Part shown: positions 1 to 9,269 of the stretch, one piece after another
Layout of the letters: each line of letters starts with the position of its first letter
Position numbering within the stretch: the stretch's first letter is position 1
The notes under the pieces: model-generated
Told to the model about the DNA's origin: nothing
The model's database searches: none
The model's input: only the letters and a program-made list of their open reading frames with translations
Translations under genes and position numbers: made by a program
Source of the DNA: an uncultured Bacteroidales bacterium
GTDB taxonomy: Bacteria > Bacteroidota > Bacteroidia > Bacteroidales > UBA932
NCBI GenBank assembly: GCA_949286415.1
Contig: CASEBV010000019.1
Coordinates: 1-63,398, forward strand
Direction of reading: 5' to 3'
Length of the DNA: 63,398 bases

Positions 1-1
1 A

Positions 2-733
2 CAGATAGAAAGCGATAACCAGTATGGCTGTATCGGCGGCGTAGCGGGTAATAGCGATGGTAACATTGAAAACTGCTCGGTGTCGGGCAGTGTCAGCAGT
101 CGCCAAACCGCAGGCGGCGTGGTAGGTCAGCAATATAGCGGTTCCATCACCATGTGCGGCTCCTCGGCCACAGTGAAGGGAACGGGCGAAGTCGGCGGCG
201 TGGCAGGTAAAACGGATAATAGTGCCACCCTGACAGCCTGCTATGCCACAGGAAACGTGACCTTTGAAAGAGCCTCCACAATCAACACCTTCGCTGGCGG
301 CGTGGTGGGATCTAACGGAACCGGCAGCATTCTCACCGCCTGCTATGCCACGGGCAACGTGACCGGTACAGGCACTGGAACCGGCTCTTGTTATGTAGGC
401 GGCGTAACGGGAGACAATGCTTCGGGCACCCTGACCGCCTGCTATCACGCTACGGGCGATGTCACTGGAGCCTCAGGAAGCACAGGCGGCGTGGCGGGAC
501 GGAACTTCAAGGACTCCATGTTTGATGGCGGTATCATCACCGCCTGCTACTGGAACGGTACAGTGACCGGTGACAATGGCATTGGTAATGATATGACCAA
601 CGCCGGCGAAGCCACGAAGGTGGACGGCGACTGGACGGAAGCTATGAAAGTCATGAACGAGAAGCTGTCCGGCACGGGCTGGCAGTATGTGACCGGCAGC
701 GGCAGCATACCGCTGACACTGGAGAAACAATAA
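2..733 (+). CDS. GLUG-repeat surface protein, C-terminal part
   Basis: The reading frame is open at the left window edge, so the true start lies upstream; only the last 243 codons are visible. The protein is a string of degenerate repeats of about 30 residues with cores such as GGVAG, GGVVG and LTACYATGNVT, which match the GLUG motif found in large secreted or surface proteins of gut bacteria. Near the end it changes to a non-repeat tail (GDWTEAMKVMNEKLSGTGW) typical of the close of such proteins. No membrane anchor or sorting domain is visible at the C terminus. Codon use is heavy in GGC, ACC and GCC and looks richer in G+C than the following gene. Likely role: extracellular adhesin or structural protein; the exact function is unknown. 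Confidence 0.75.
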   Translation, partial: QIESDNQYGCIGGVAGNSDGNIENCSVSGSVSSRQTAGGVVGQQYSGSITMCGSSATVKGTGEVGGVAGKTDNSATLTACYATGNVTFERASTINTFAGGVVGSNGTGSILTACYATGNVTGTGTGTGSCYVGGVTGDNASGTLTACYHATGDVTGASGSTGGVAGRNFKDSMFDGGIITACYWNGTVTGDNGIGNDMTNAGEATKVDGDWTEAMKVMNEKLSGTGWQYVTGSGSIPLTLEKQ

Positions 734-881
734 ACAGATGGTAGCAATTCATTTTCCTAACCCATCAAAAAACGGCCGATGTACCCCAATGATGGATATG
801 GAATACAACTGCACATCACCTTTCATTTCCAACAGCTTGCATTATTCCTCCGAATTTCATCCGTATGTGGGCGAGTTTGCG

Positions 882-889
882 TATCTTTG
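882..889 (+). promoter_or_regulatory. -7 promoter box for dipeptidase-pyrF
   Basis: TATCTTTG is an exact match to the Bacteroidota -7 consensus TAnnTTTG, about 80 bases before the dipeptidase start. No convincing TTG sits 19-21 bases upstream. The rest of the 734-968 gap shows no gene. Confidence 0.5.
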
Positions 890-968
890 TATGTCATGCT
901 GAGACATTGAGAAGGCATCTTTATGACTAATACTGACATATAAAAACTAAAAACTGTCGACATATAAT

Positions 969-2321
969 ATGAAAGAGTATATTGAAAAGCACAGGGAGCG
1001 CTTCCTTGACGAACTTTATTCACTGCTCAGGATTCCTTCGGTAAGTTCTCTTGAAGAAAACAGGCCGGATATGCTGAAATGCGCGGAAAGGTTGAAGACA
1101 CTGCTTCTGGAGGCCGGGGCGGATACGGCGGAAGTCTATCCCACAGAGGGACATCCGGTGGTATTCGGAGAAAAGACGGTAAGTCCGGAGGCCGCGACCG
1201 TTCTGGTCTACGGCCATTATGATGTGCAGCCAGTGGATCCGGTGGAGCTCTGGAAATCGGACCCGTTTGAACCGGAAATCCGGGACGGTGCCATCTATGC
1301 CAGGGGGGCGAATGACGACAAGGGACAGCTGTTCATGCATCTGAAGGCATTCGAGTATATGGTGCGGGAGGCCGGTCTCAGGCATAATGTGAAATTCATC
1401 TTCGAAGGTGAGGAAGAAATAGGCAGTCCGTCACTTGCCCCATGGGCTGCATCTCACAAGGACCTTCTTGCCGCTGACATCATCCTAGTCTCTGACACGA
1501 CCATGATTTCTGAGACAGTGCCGTCGATAAACTGCGGTATGCGAGGGCTTTCGTATGTGGAGGTCAAGGTGACAGGACCGGACAAGGACCTTCATTCAGG
1601 ACATTACGGCGGAGCTGTCGCCAATCCGATAAATATCCTCTGCGACATGATTTCTTCCCTGATCGACCGGGACGGACACATTACTGTCAAGGGATTTTAT
1701 GATGATGTGGCCGAACTTTCCGCCGAGGACAGGGCAAAGCTGGCAAGGGCCCCGTTTGATCTGGAAGAATACAAGAATTTCTTGAAAATCAAGGAAGTCA
1801 GAGGAGAAAAAGGATATACTACTCTTGAGCGCACCGGCATCAGGCCTTGTCTGGATGTCAACGGCATCTGGGGCGGATATACAGGTGAGGGAGCGAAGAC
1901 CGTATTGCCTTCAGAGGCTCATGCAAAAATCTCTATGCGTCTTGTCCCTAATCAGGACAGCGATACAATCACAAGGCTTTTTGAAGAGCATTTCAAGTCA
2001 ATCGCGCCTGATTGCGTGACGGTAGAAGTGAAACCTTGCCACGGAGGCAACGGCTTTCTCATACCTATTTCTTCTGAAGCATATCAGGCCGCCTCAAGGG
2101 CGATGGCTGATGTCTACGGCATTGAGCCTGTCCCGAGCCGCGGAGGAGGAAGCATTCCGATATTGGCGGACCTGCAGCGCATCCTCGGCATTGACCCTCT
2201 TCTGATGGGATTCGGACTGGAACGGGATACAATCCATTCTCCGAACGAGAGCTTCCTGCTGAGACAGCTTTTCCGTGGCATGGAGGCAATTTCTCTTTTC
2301 TACAAGTATTACAGGAACTGA
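969..2321 (+). CDS. M20 family metallo-dipeptidase
   Basis: 450-residue zinc peptidase of the M20 family, closest in layout to the CNDP/carnosinase-like dipeptidases that cleave short peptides in the cytoplasm. Metal and catalytic motifs are in order: VYGHYDVQP (His and the following Asp), GANDDKGQ (bridging Asp), FEGEEEIGS (catalytic Glu-Glu) and a C-terminal metal-ligand region GLERDTIHSPNE. The dimerisation domain lies between about residues 190 and 300. No signal peptide is present. The ATG follows a -7 box by about 80 bases, and pyrF starts 14 bases after the stop, so the two are probably co-transcribed. Exact peptide specificity cannot be read from sequence. Confidence 0.9.
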   Translation: MKEYIEKHRERFLDELYSLLRIPSVSSLEENRPDMLKCAERLKTLLLEAGADTAEVYPTEGHPVVFGEKTVSPEAATVLVYGHYDVQPVDPVELWKSDPFEPEIRDGAIYARGANDDKGQLFMHLKAFEYMVREAGLRHNVKFIFEGEEEIGSPSLAPWAASHKDLLAADIILVSDTTMISETVPSINCGMRGLSYVEVKVTGPDKDLHSGHYGGAVANPINILCDMISSLIDRDGHITVKGFYDDVAELSAEDRAKLARAPFDLEEYKNFLKIKEVRGEKGYTTLERTGIRPCLDVNGIWGGYTGEGAKTVLPSEAHAKISMRLVPNQDSDTITRLFEEHFKSIAPDCVTVEVKPCHGGNGFLIPISSEAYQAASRAMADVYGIEPVPSRGGGSIPILADLQRILGIDPLLMGFGLERDTIHSPNESFLLRQLFRGMEAISLFYKYYRN

Positions 2322-2335
2322 AAAAATCGTGACAT

Positions 2336-3178
2336 ATGAACAGAGAAGATTTGTACAGGCAGATTCAGGCAAAGAAGACAATGCTGTGCGTAGGACTGGA
2401 TGTGGATTTCCAGAAAATGCCGTCCTGCATAAGGGCTCTGGCCGAAAACGGGGAAATAGTCTTCAGGGGCAGGGAGTTCAGGGGGACGGCCCGCTCCATC
2501 GTCGAGTTCAACAAGGCAATCGTGGACGCAACGGCTGCACATTGTGTCGCCTACAAGCCTAACCTTGCTTTCTACGAGTGCTACGGTACTGACGGTATGA
2601 GAGCCCTTGAAGCCACAGTGGACTATATCAGAAGCAATTATCCGGAAATATTTCTGATTGCCGACGCCAAGAGGGGAGACATCGGGAATACTGCAAGGAT
2701 GTATGCCAGAGCTTTCTTTGAGACCATGGACTTTGATGCCGTGACTGTGGCTCCCTACATGGGGGCGGACAGTGTGACGCCGTTCCTTGACCACAAGGGC
2801 AGATGGGCCATTGTGCTTGCGCTTACATCCAATGCCTCGGCCGCGCAGTTCCAGATGGCGCTCAAAGGAGAAAAACCTTTGTATCAGGCTGTCATGGAGG
2901 AAATGATGGAAATCTCCACTCCTGACAACATGATGTTCGTGGTAGGGGCGACCAGGGCTGACAAACTTTCTGAAATCCGCAGTTTCTGTCCTGACAATTT
3001 CCTTCTTGTACCAGGTGTCGGGGCTCAGGGCGGTTCGGCAGAAGAAGTGATGAGATACGGGGCGAATGACAGGGGAGGGCTGCTCATCAATTCATCAAGG
3101 GGCATCCTCTATGCCGACGGCTCCGAAAAATTCGCGGATGCGGCGGCCCGTAAGGCGGCGGAAACCGCATCTTTCTGA
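2336..3178 (+). CDS. pyrF: orotidine 5'-phosphate decarboxylase
   Basis: Converts orotidine monophosphate to UMP, the last step of de novo pyrimidine synthesis. The 280-residue length and the motif FLIADAKRGDIGNTA, carrying the catalytic Lys-Asp pair, place it in the longer OMP decarboxylase subfamily rather than the roughly 230-residue E. coli type. The N-terminal CVGLDVD strand and the late phosphate-binding segment VPGVGAQGG are also visible. It follows a peptidase gene by 14 bases and is not linked to other pyr genes here; carAB, the first enzyme of the pathway, is 26 kb downstream with its own promoter. Confidence 0.95.
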   Translation: MNREDLYRQIQAKKTMLCVGLDVDFQKMPSCIRALAENGEIVFRGREFRGTARSIVEFNKAIVDATAAHCVAYKPNLAFYECYGTDGMRALEATVDYIRSNYPEIFLIADAKRGDIGNTARMYARAFFETMDFDAVTVAPYMGADSVTPFLDHKGRWAIVLALTSNASAAQFQMALKGEKPLYQAVMEEMMEISTPDNMMFVVGATRADKLSEIRSFCPDNFLLVPGVGAQGGSAEEVMRYGANDRGGLLINSSRGILYADGSEKFADAAARKAAETASF

Positions 3179-3184
3179 TCCATC

Positions 3185-3210
3185 GCCGGGCATCTCAGGC
3201 AGATCCCGGC
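3185..3210. terminator. hairpin between convergent pyrF and sdaA
   Basis: GCCGGG and CCCGGC form the outer stem, with ATCT/AGAT pairing inside. The element fills the 38-base gap between two convergent genes. It is followed by an A/T-rich stretch on the plus side but no clean T-run, so termination is likely but not certain. Confidence 0.45.
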
Positions 3211-3216
3211 AATTTA

Positions 3217-4416
3217 TTATTCAACCACGGCAGCAAGACCTCCCTCTCCGGTCTCCTTGTAGAGCGATGGGAGGTCTTTTCCTGTACGCTTCATGGCCCG
3301 GACCACCTGGTCGAAAGACACTCTGTGAAGACCGTCCGTGTATGATGCGTAGATGTTGGCGTCAAGTGCCCTCGCGGCCGCGTATGCATTCCTTTCTATG
3401 CATGGAATCTGCACCAGGCCGCAGACAGGGTCGCATGTCATCCCGAGATGGTGCTCAAGCCCCATCTCAGCCGAATATTCTATCTGGGCAGGGCTTCCTC
3501 CCATCAGCTGGTTGGCTGCTGCGGCCGTCATGGCGCAGGCAACTCCGACTTCACCCTGGCAGCCGACTTCGGCGCCTGATATGGATGCATTCTGCTTCAC
3601 TACATTTCCGACCAGGGCGGCAGTGGCGAGGGAGCGGATGATGCGCTTGTCGCTGTATCCGTAAATGTTCCTGAGGTGGTAAAGGACGCCCGGAAGCACT
3701 CCGCACGAGCCGCATGTCGGGGCAGTGACAATGATTCCTCCGGAGGCATTTTCCTCGCTTACCGCAAGGGCGTATGCGAAAATGAGTCCCCTGGTCCTCA
3801 GCACGTCCTTATATCCTTCAGCCCTTACATAATAGCTTGCCGCCTTTCTCCGCAGACGGAGAGGACCCGGAAGTATGCCTTCCTTGTCAAGCCCGCGTTC
3901 TATCGAGTCGCACATGGCTTTCCATACTGTGGCGAGGTAGTCCCATACGTCGCTGTCCTCGTGTTCCTGGACATATTCCCAGTAGTTCCTGCTGTTGGTA
4001 TTGCACCAGTTCAGAAGGTCTGTCATGCTGTTGAGCGGGTATATCTCGGGAGAATTGTCCACAGGGAGCTGGTCGCATACGATGTTTCCTCCTCCTATGC
4101 TGTAGAAAGTCCATTCGTCATGCCTTTCACCGTTCTCTCCGGCCACCGCTATCGCCATTCCGTTCGGATGCCGGGGAAGAAAGATTTTCGGCTGCCATTC
4201 GATTTCGACATGTCCGGCCCTGCCGAGGGTTTCCATCACGGCAACATCAGTGAGGTGACCTCTTCCCGTGGCCGCAAGGGACCCGTAGAGGGTCACATGA
4301 AAGTTCCTGACATCGGGATGATGCTCAAGATATGCTGCCGCGGCCTTTTGCGGTCCCATCGTATGGCTGCTGGACGGACCTTTGCCTATTTTGTAGATTT
4401 CTTTTATCGATTTCAT
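3217..4416 (-). CDS. sdaA: L-serine ammonia-lyase (iron-sulfur type)
   Basis: Single-chain L-serine dehydratase that deaminates serine to pyruvate using a 4Fe-4S cluster. Motifs: GPSSSHTMGP at the N-terminal beta domain, TAPTCGSCGVLPG and GCQGEVGVACAM in the alpha domain, and TCDPVCGLVQIPC, which together provide the cluster cysteines. The methionine at 4416 (MKSIKEIYKIGKG) is chosen as start because it gives the family N terminus; 31 further codons are open upstream but encode an unrelated basic stretch. Length is then 399 residues, normal for fused alpha-beta enzymes. It is convergent with pyrF and lies downstream of two same-strand genes. Confidence 0.93.
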   Translation of the reverse strand: MKSIKEIYKIGKGPSSSHTMGPQKAAAAYLEHHPDVRNFHVTLYGSLAATGRGHLTDVAVMETLGRAGHVEIEWQPKIFLPRHPNGMAIAVAGENGERHDEWTFYSIGGGNIVCDQLPVDNSPEIYPLNSMTDLLNWCNTNSRNYWEYVQEHEDSDVWDYLATVWKAMCDSIERGLDKEGILPGPLRLRRKAASYYVRAEGYKDVLRTRGLIFAYALAVSEENASGGIIVTAPTCGSCGVLPGVLYHLRNIYGYSDKRIIRSLATAALVGNVVKQNASISGAEVGCQGEVGVACAMTAAAANQLMGGSPAQIEYSAEMGLEHHLGMTCDPVCGLVQIPCIERNAYAAARALDANIYASYTDGLHRVSFDQVVRAMKRTGKDLPSLYKETGEGGLAAVVE

Positions 4417-4524
4417 GATATCGTTTTCAAATTCAGATATTGTCTCCCCAAAACATTTCCGCCCGGAGGGGCGATGCGATTTTCGGCTGCAAAAATGCCA
4501 TGAATCCATGACAAATGCAAAAAT

Positions 4525-5868
4525 TCAGGACTTTTTCAGGGCAAAGTATCTCCACAGTCCTGCTGCATCTGCGGCAAACCATCCCACAGGTATTGCCCAC
4601 CATATCCAGTCAAGTCCGAACTGCGGGGCGAAGGCATAGGCGACAGCCACCCTCAGACCGAGGGAAATGACCGTGAGCACGAGGGAGAATGCCGGCCGTC
4701 CCACAGCCCTGAAGAGTCCGTAGAACAGGAAAAGCCATCCGATGCCGACATAGAAGCTGCCTTCAATCCTGAGGTATCTTGTGCCGACCCCGATGACTTC
4801 AGGCTCGTTGCCGACAAACAGTCGCATAAGCACCGGGGCTGAGACGAAGACGAGGACTGAGACCAGCAGGGCAAAAGCAGTCGAGCACAGGAAGGCGCTC
4901 CTGACTCCTTTTCTGATTCTGTCCTGCCTGCCGGCACCGTAATTCTGTGCGATGAAGGTTGAAAATGCGTTGCCGAAGTCCTGGACGGGCATGTAGGCAA
5001 AGGCATCTATCTTCACGGCCGTGGCGAATGCGGCCATTACAGCCGTCCCGAAAGTGTTGACCAGTCCCTGGACCATGAGGATGCCGAAGTTCATGACAGA
5101 CTGCTGCAGGCATGTCAGAAACGAGTAGTTGGAAATCAGGGCGAGTTCTTTTCTCTCAATCCTCATTTCTTCTTTTCTGACGGCCAGCCCCGGATATTTC
5201 TTCAGGGTGTACCAGGCAAGGGTGATGGCGGAGAATCCCTGTGAAATGACGGTGGCAAGCGCCGCTCCGGCTGTTCCCATGCCGAGAATCGGGATGAAAA
5301 GCAGGTCCAGGACGATGTTCATGACAACGGAGATTCCGAGGAACCACAGCGGGGTGAGCGAATTCCCGACTGACCGCAGCAGGAATGCAAAGAAATTATA
5401 CAGGAAAGTCATCGGAATGCCGGCACAGACAATCAGCAGGTAGATTCTCATCTGAGGAAACACTTCCTCCGGCACATTCATCATCCTGATTGCCGGGCTC
5501 ATGAATGCGAAGATCCCCGCTGTCACAAGCACCGTGATGCCTCCGATGAGGACAAAGGAGGTGAAGACGCTCTTCCTCAGAGAGCTTCTGTCCCCGGCGC
5601 CGAATCTCATTGAAAAGAGCACTCCGCTTCCCATGCACAGCCCTATGATGATGGAAAGCAGGAATGTTGTGAGGGTGTACGAACTTCCGACTGCGGCAAG
5701 GGCATCCGGGCTCACGAAACGCCCGACAATGACGGTGTCCGCTATGTTGTAGAACTGCTGGAGAAGATTCCCCGCCGCAAGCGGCAGGGCGAACATCAGC
5801 ATCGGGCCTGTGATTCCGCCTTGCGTCAGGTCACCGCTCCGTCCCTTGAAAAGACTCCTGATGTTCAT
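4525..5868 (-). CDS. MATE family efflux transporter
   Basis: 447-residue membrane protein with about 12 hydrophobic segments in two similar halves, as in cation-driven multidrug and toxin exporters. The N-terminal GPMLMFALPLAAGNLLQQFYN and the VGRFVSP segment are family signatures. It begins 25 bases after the stop of the DPP-IV-type peptidase and is probably read from that promoter. The substrate is unknown. A second MATE gene lies at 22355-23788, of a different subtype and with its own promoter. Confidence 0.88.
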   Translation of the reverse strand: MNIRSLFKGRSGDLTQGGITGPMLMFALPLAAGNLLQQFYNIADTVIVGRFVSPDALAAVGSSYTLTTFLLSIIIGLCMGSGVLFSMRFGAGDRSSLRKSVFTSFVLIGGITVLVTAGIFAFMSPAIRMMNVPEEVFPQMRIYLLIVCAGIPMTFLYNFFAFLLRSVGNSLTPLWFLGISVVMNIVLDLLFIPILGMGTAGAALATVISQGFSAITLAWYTLKKYPGLAVRKEEMRIERKELALISNYSFLTCLQQSVMNFGILMVQGLVNTFGTAVMAAFATAVKIDAFAYMPVQDFGNAFSTFIAQNYGAGRQDRIRKGVRSAFLCSTAFALLVSVLVFVSAPVLMRLFVGNEPEVIGVGTRYLRIEGSFYVGIGWLFLFYGLFRAVGRPAFSLVLTVISLGLRVAVAYAFAPQFGLDWIWWAIPVGWFAADAAGLWRYFALKKS

Positions 5869-5892
5869 CGCATCTCCCTGTGCCGGTCAATC

Positions 5893-7986
5893 CTAAAGAT
5901 AGTCCTCGAAATACATCGTGACCTTGTCCATCAGATGCACCCTGTCCTTGCCCATGACATTGTGCCGGGCGCAAGGATATGGAAAATAGTCCACCTGCAC
6001 ATTGTTCTTGATGCATTCCCGGATGAAGCTCAGGCTGTGTTCCCAGACGACGACATTGTCCACAGCCCCCTGGCAGATGAGCAGCTTGCCCTTCAGGTCG
6101 CCGGCCTTTGCAATCAGGCTTGTCCTGGCATATCCTTCGGGATTGGCGGCAGGGGAGTCCATATATCTCTCCCCGTACATTACCTCATACCATTTCCAGT
6201 CTATGACAGGACCGCCGGCAACGGCTACCTTGAATATATCCGGATAATTGGTAATCAGCGATATGGTCATGAATCCCCCGTAGCTCCAGCCGTGGACTCC
6301 GATGCGGTCGCAGTCGACATACGGCAGGGACATCAGCATCCTGATGCCCTCTATCTGGTCGGCCATTTCCGCCTGTCCGCATTGTCTCCAGATGGCCTTC
6401 TCATATTCAGCTCCCTGGTTGAGAGTGCCGCGGTTGTTCTGGACATAGACTATGTAGCCCCTCTGCGCCATGTACATTTCCCATGCCCGCAGCTCGGCAT
6501 TCCATGTGTTCTTCACAAGCTGGGAGTGCGGCCCGCCGTAGACATAGAGGATGACCGGATATTTCTCTGAAGGGTCGAAGTCCTTCGGCTTTATGAGCCT
6601 GTACCAGTTGTCGTATTTTCCGTCGGCGCTTTTCACGGTGCCGAGTACGGTCTCGCACCATGCATACACGTCAGCCGGGTCCGCGGCTGAGAAAAGGCTC
6701 TTGACGAGCTTTCCGTCCGCAGAACGGAGGTCAGTGGTGTATGGCACATCCAGGCTTGACCAGGTGTCAGCGAAATGCCGGCAGTCCGGGCTCATGGCTA
6801 TCTCATGCCATCCCGGTTCAAATGTCAGCCTCGTGCTCCTGCCGGTGCGGATGTCTGTCTTGAAAAGGTGGTTTTCCGAAGGAGATATCTCTGCGGAGGT
6901 GTAGTAGACATATCTTCCGTCGTTTCCGATATATGCCACATCGGCGTCCGTGCGGGTGATTCTCTTCACCTTGCCGTCCATGCCGCAGAGATACAGGTTC
7001 CAGTATCCGTCGCGGCAGCAGGTCCTGTAGATGAATTCAAGGTTTTCTCCGGTATTGCCTTCAAGAAACCATATCCTGTCCTGCGGCTCCACATACCGGC
7101 TGTCATGCTCTTCCAGAAGTGTGCTTATGAAGTCGCCGCTTTCAGCGTCGTACATGTTGAGCCTCATGTTCTTCTGGCTCCTGTCCAGAACCTGGATGAA
7201 TATACTTTCCCCGTCCGGAGACCATGTCACATTGGTCAGGTACTGGTCGTAGCCGTAGTCGTCGGCCTTTACATACACCGTAGTGAGGGATGCAAGGTCG
7301 AAGATGCCGAGCCTTACATTCTCAGACGGCATCCCTGCCATCGGATATTTGATTTCGAACAGGCTTCCTGTCCTTGTGGTGATGTCAAGCAGGGGAAAAG
7401 AGCCTACGAGGGACTCGTCCTTACGGTAGAATGCCAGTTTCCTGCCGTCCGGAGACCAGAAAATCCCTTCCGTGATGCCGAATTCGTTTCTGCTTGTGAA
7501 CTGTCCGTATGTGATGTCTTCATCGTCGCTGACGGCTACAGGCAGGCTGTTCCCGTTGCTGTCGCCTATGTAAAGGCTTTTGCCGAGTGTATATGCGTAT
7601 CTCCCGCAGGAGCCCGGCGTGACATTCTCTGCTCCGGATGGGAAAGCGGGCATGATGCCGCCGCAATCGCTCCCGGCAGTCCCTGCCGCCCGGGACCCGG
7701 ATACTTCAGCCTTGACTGCTCCTGTCGCCGGCTCAATGGAGAACAGCGTGTCACCGGCAGTATAATAAAGGGTATTCCCGTCCTCTGACCAGAAGCATGC
7801 AGGCTTTTCGGGATATGCAGCCCCCGTATAGACAGCCTCCTCCATGGTCAGGAGCCTTTCCTTGTCATTCGCAGGCCTTGTTTCCCTGATGCCGGTCTGC
7901 GCCATGGCAGGCAATGTCCCCATAAAAATGACTGCCGCCAGTCCTGCAGCGGATGACAGCAGCATACGCAATGAAATTTTTTCCAT
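5893..7986 (-). CDS. secreted dipeptidyl-peptidase IV family serine peptidase
   Basis: Prolyl-oligopeptidase clan enzyme (S9B, DPP-IV type) removing dipeptides from the N terminus of peptides, probably in the periplasm. The methionine at 7986 (MEKISLRMLLSSAAG) gives a good signal peptide ending near AMAQ; 13 codons further upstream are open but the promoter lies inside them. An N-terminal beta-propeller (about residues 40-440) has WSPDG repeats, and the alpha/beta hydrolase domain carries GWSYGG (Ser about 567), GAVDN (Asp about 642) and ARHN (His about 674). The full triad is present. Gut Bacteroidales use such enzymes to feed on host or dietary peptides. The MATE gene follows by 24 bases. 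Confidence 0.92.
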   Translation of the reverse strand: MEKISLRMLLSSAAGLAAVIFMGTLPAMAQTGIRETRPANDKERLLTMEEAVYTGAAYPEKPACFWSEDGNTLYYTAGDTLFSIEPATGAVKAEVSGSRAAGTAGSDCGGIMPAFPSGAENVTPGSCGRYAYTLGKSLYIGDSNGNSLPVAVSDDEDITYGQFTSRNEFGITEGIFWSPDGRKLAFYRKDESLVGSFPLLDITTRTGSLFEIKYPMAGMPSENVRLGIFDLASLTTVYVKADDYGYDQYLTNVTWSPDGESIFIQVLDRSQKNMRLNMYDAESGDFISTLLEEHDSRYVEPQDRIWFLEGNTGENLEFIYRTCCRDGYWNLYLCGMDGKVKRITRTDADVAYIGNDGRYVYYTSAEISPSENHLFKTDIRTGRSTRLTFEPGWHEIAMSPDCRHFADTWSSLDVPYTTDLRSADGKLVKSLFSAADPADVYAWCETVLGTVKSADGKYDNWYRLIKPKDFDPSEKYPVILYVYGGPHSQLVKNTWNAELRAWEMYMAQRGYIVYVQNNRGTLNQGAEYEKAIWRQCGQAEMADQIEGIRMLMSLPYVDCDRIGVHGWSYGGFMTISLITNYPDIFKVAVAGGPVIDWKWYEVMYGERYMDSPAANPEGYARTSLIAKAGDLKGKLLICQGAVDNVVVWEHSLSFIRECIKNNVQVDYFPYPCARHNVMGKDRVHLMDKVTMYFEDYL

Positions 7987-8010
7987 TTTCAAAGAATTTT
8001 CAAAAGCCTG

Positions 8011-8042
8011 CAAATTTAGCAACACTCACGGCAATTCTCAAA
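8011..8042 (-). promoter_or_regulatory. promoter of the DPP-IV-type peptidase
   Basis: On the minus strand TTTG is followed after 20 bases by TAAATTTG, a full Bacteroidota -33/-7 match. It places transcription start about 20 bases before the ATG at 7986 and rules out the longer reading frame. Confidence 0.7.
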
Positions 8043-8100
8043 AATTTTAAGTAACTTTAGGACGGCAATTCAGGACGGATTGCCTTAAAGTCTCATTGTC

Positions 8101-9240
8101 ATGAAAAGTCATTCATGCAGCAGGAAAAATTCCGGCAGAATGGGAAGCGCCCTCTCATGTCTGTCCGCTGCCATTTTGTTTTCGGGAGCCATGTTCATGC
8201 CGGCAGATGCAGATGCCTGCACGGGAATATCACTCAAGTCCAAGGATGGGGCCCATGTCTATGCCCGTACCTGCGAATGGGGCGGGAGCGACCTCGAGAG
8301 CCGCTATGTGGTGGTGCCGCGCAATGACAGGGCCGTGTCGATGACCCCGACAGGCAGGAACGGGCTTGAATATGTCTCAAGATATGGATATGTCGGAGTT
8401 TCCGTCTCCCAGGACACATTCGTTACCGAAGGCATGAATGAGGCGGGGCTTTCCGCCGGACTCTTCTTTTTCCCGGGATACGGGGAGTATGTGCCTTACG
8501 ACAGCACGATGAATGCCTCGACAATAGTCGATGTGGAGCTTACTGGATGGATTCTCGCCAATTTCTCGTCGATAGATGAAGTCAAGGAGGCTATGTCATG
8601 CATCAGGGTCGTGGCCTTGAGCCCGCAGGCCGGCACGGCACACTGGAGGGTCGCAGAGCCGTCGGGCAGGCAGATTGTGATAGAGATAACCGGCGGAGTC
8701 CCGCATTTCTTCGAGAACAGGCTTGGAGTGCTCACCAATTCTCCGGGATTCGAATGGCAGATGACCAACCTCAACAATTATGTCAATGTTTTCACCGGGC
8801 AGGCGAATCCGCTGAAGCTTACGGACGAGGTCACGCTTTCTCAGTTCGGGGCAGGGGCCGGTCTCCACGGGCTGCCCGGGGACATAACCCCGCCGTCAAG
8901 GTTTGTCCGCGCCGCTTTCTACAAGGCCACGGCACCGCAGTATGACACATCTGAGGCTACCGTAATGGAGACATTCCAGATTCTCAATAACTTTGACATT
9001 CCTATAGGCATTGAGCACAAGACCGGAGAGGCACCTTCCGGACTCCCGAGCGCCACACAGTGGACCACTTCTGCAGATACTCGTGGCATGAAATTCTACT
9101 ACAGGACGGCATGGAACTCAACCGTCAGATGCCTTGACCTCACTGCAATCGACTTCTCGAAGGTATCCCGTCAGGTACATCCCCTTGATGCCGTCAGGGA
9201 GCAGCCCGTAGAAATGATAAAAGTCAGGAACAGACCATAA
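8101..9240 (+). CDS. choloylglycine hydrolase family protein (exported)
   Basis: Ntn-hydrolase of the bile salt hydrolase/penicillin V acylase family, 379 residues. A signal peptide of about 39 residues ends in ADADA, and the next residue is Cys40 followed by TGIS, so signal-peptide removal itself would expose the catalytic N-terminal cysteine. Further family motifs are YARTCEWG (Arg about 56), NEAGLSAGLFFFPGY, TNSPGFEWQ and GDITPPSRFVRAAF. This matches Gram-negative family members acting in the periplasm. The substrate could be conjugated bile acids, N-acyl amino acids or another amide; sequence does not decide. It is convergent with the arginine-deiminase-type gene, with a short weak GGACG/CGTCC hairpin at 9249-9265 between them. 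Confidence 0.88.
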   Translation: MKSHSCSRKNSGRMGSALSCLSAAILFSGAMFMPADADACTGISLKSKDGAHVYARTCEWGGSDLESRYVVVPRNDRAVSMTPTGRNGLEYVSRYGYVGVSVSQDTFVTEGMNEAGLSAGLFFFPGYGEYVPYDSTMNASTIVDVELTGWILANFSSIDEVKEAMSCIRVVALSPQAGTAHWRVAEPSGRQIVIEITGGVPHFFENRLGVLTNSPGFEWQMTNLNNYVNVFTGQANPLKLTDEVTLSQFGAGAGLHGLPGDITPPSRFVRAAFYKATAPQYDTSEATVMETFQILNNFDIPIGIEHKTGEAPSGLPSATQWTTSADTRGMKFYYRTAWNSTVRCLDLTAIDFSKVSRQVHPLDAVREQPVEMIKVRNRP

Positions 9241-9269
9241 AAGTATCCGGACGGCAACGGCGTCCTGAA

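Noticed and set aside
6775..7788. Long plus-strand reading frame opposite the DPP-IV-type gene
   Set aside because: Antisense frame generated by the codon bias of the real peptidase, which has a full catalytic triad and promoter.
9249..9265. GGACG/CGTCC hairpin between the amide hydrolase and arginine deiminase genes as terminator
   Set aside because: The stem is only 5 bp and there is no T-run on either side; too weak to call.
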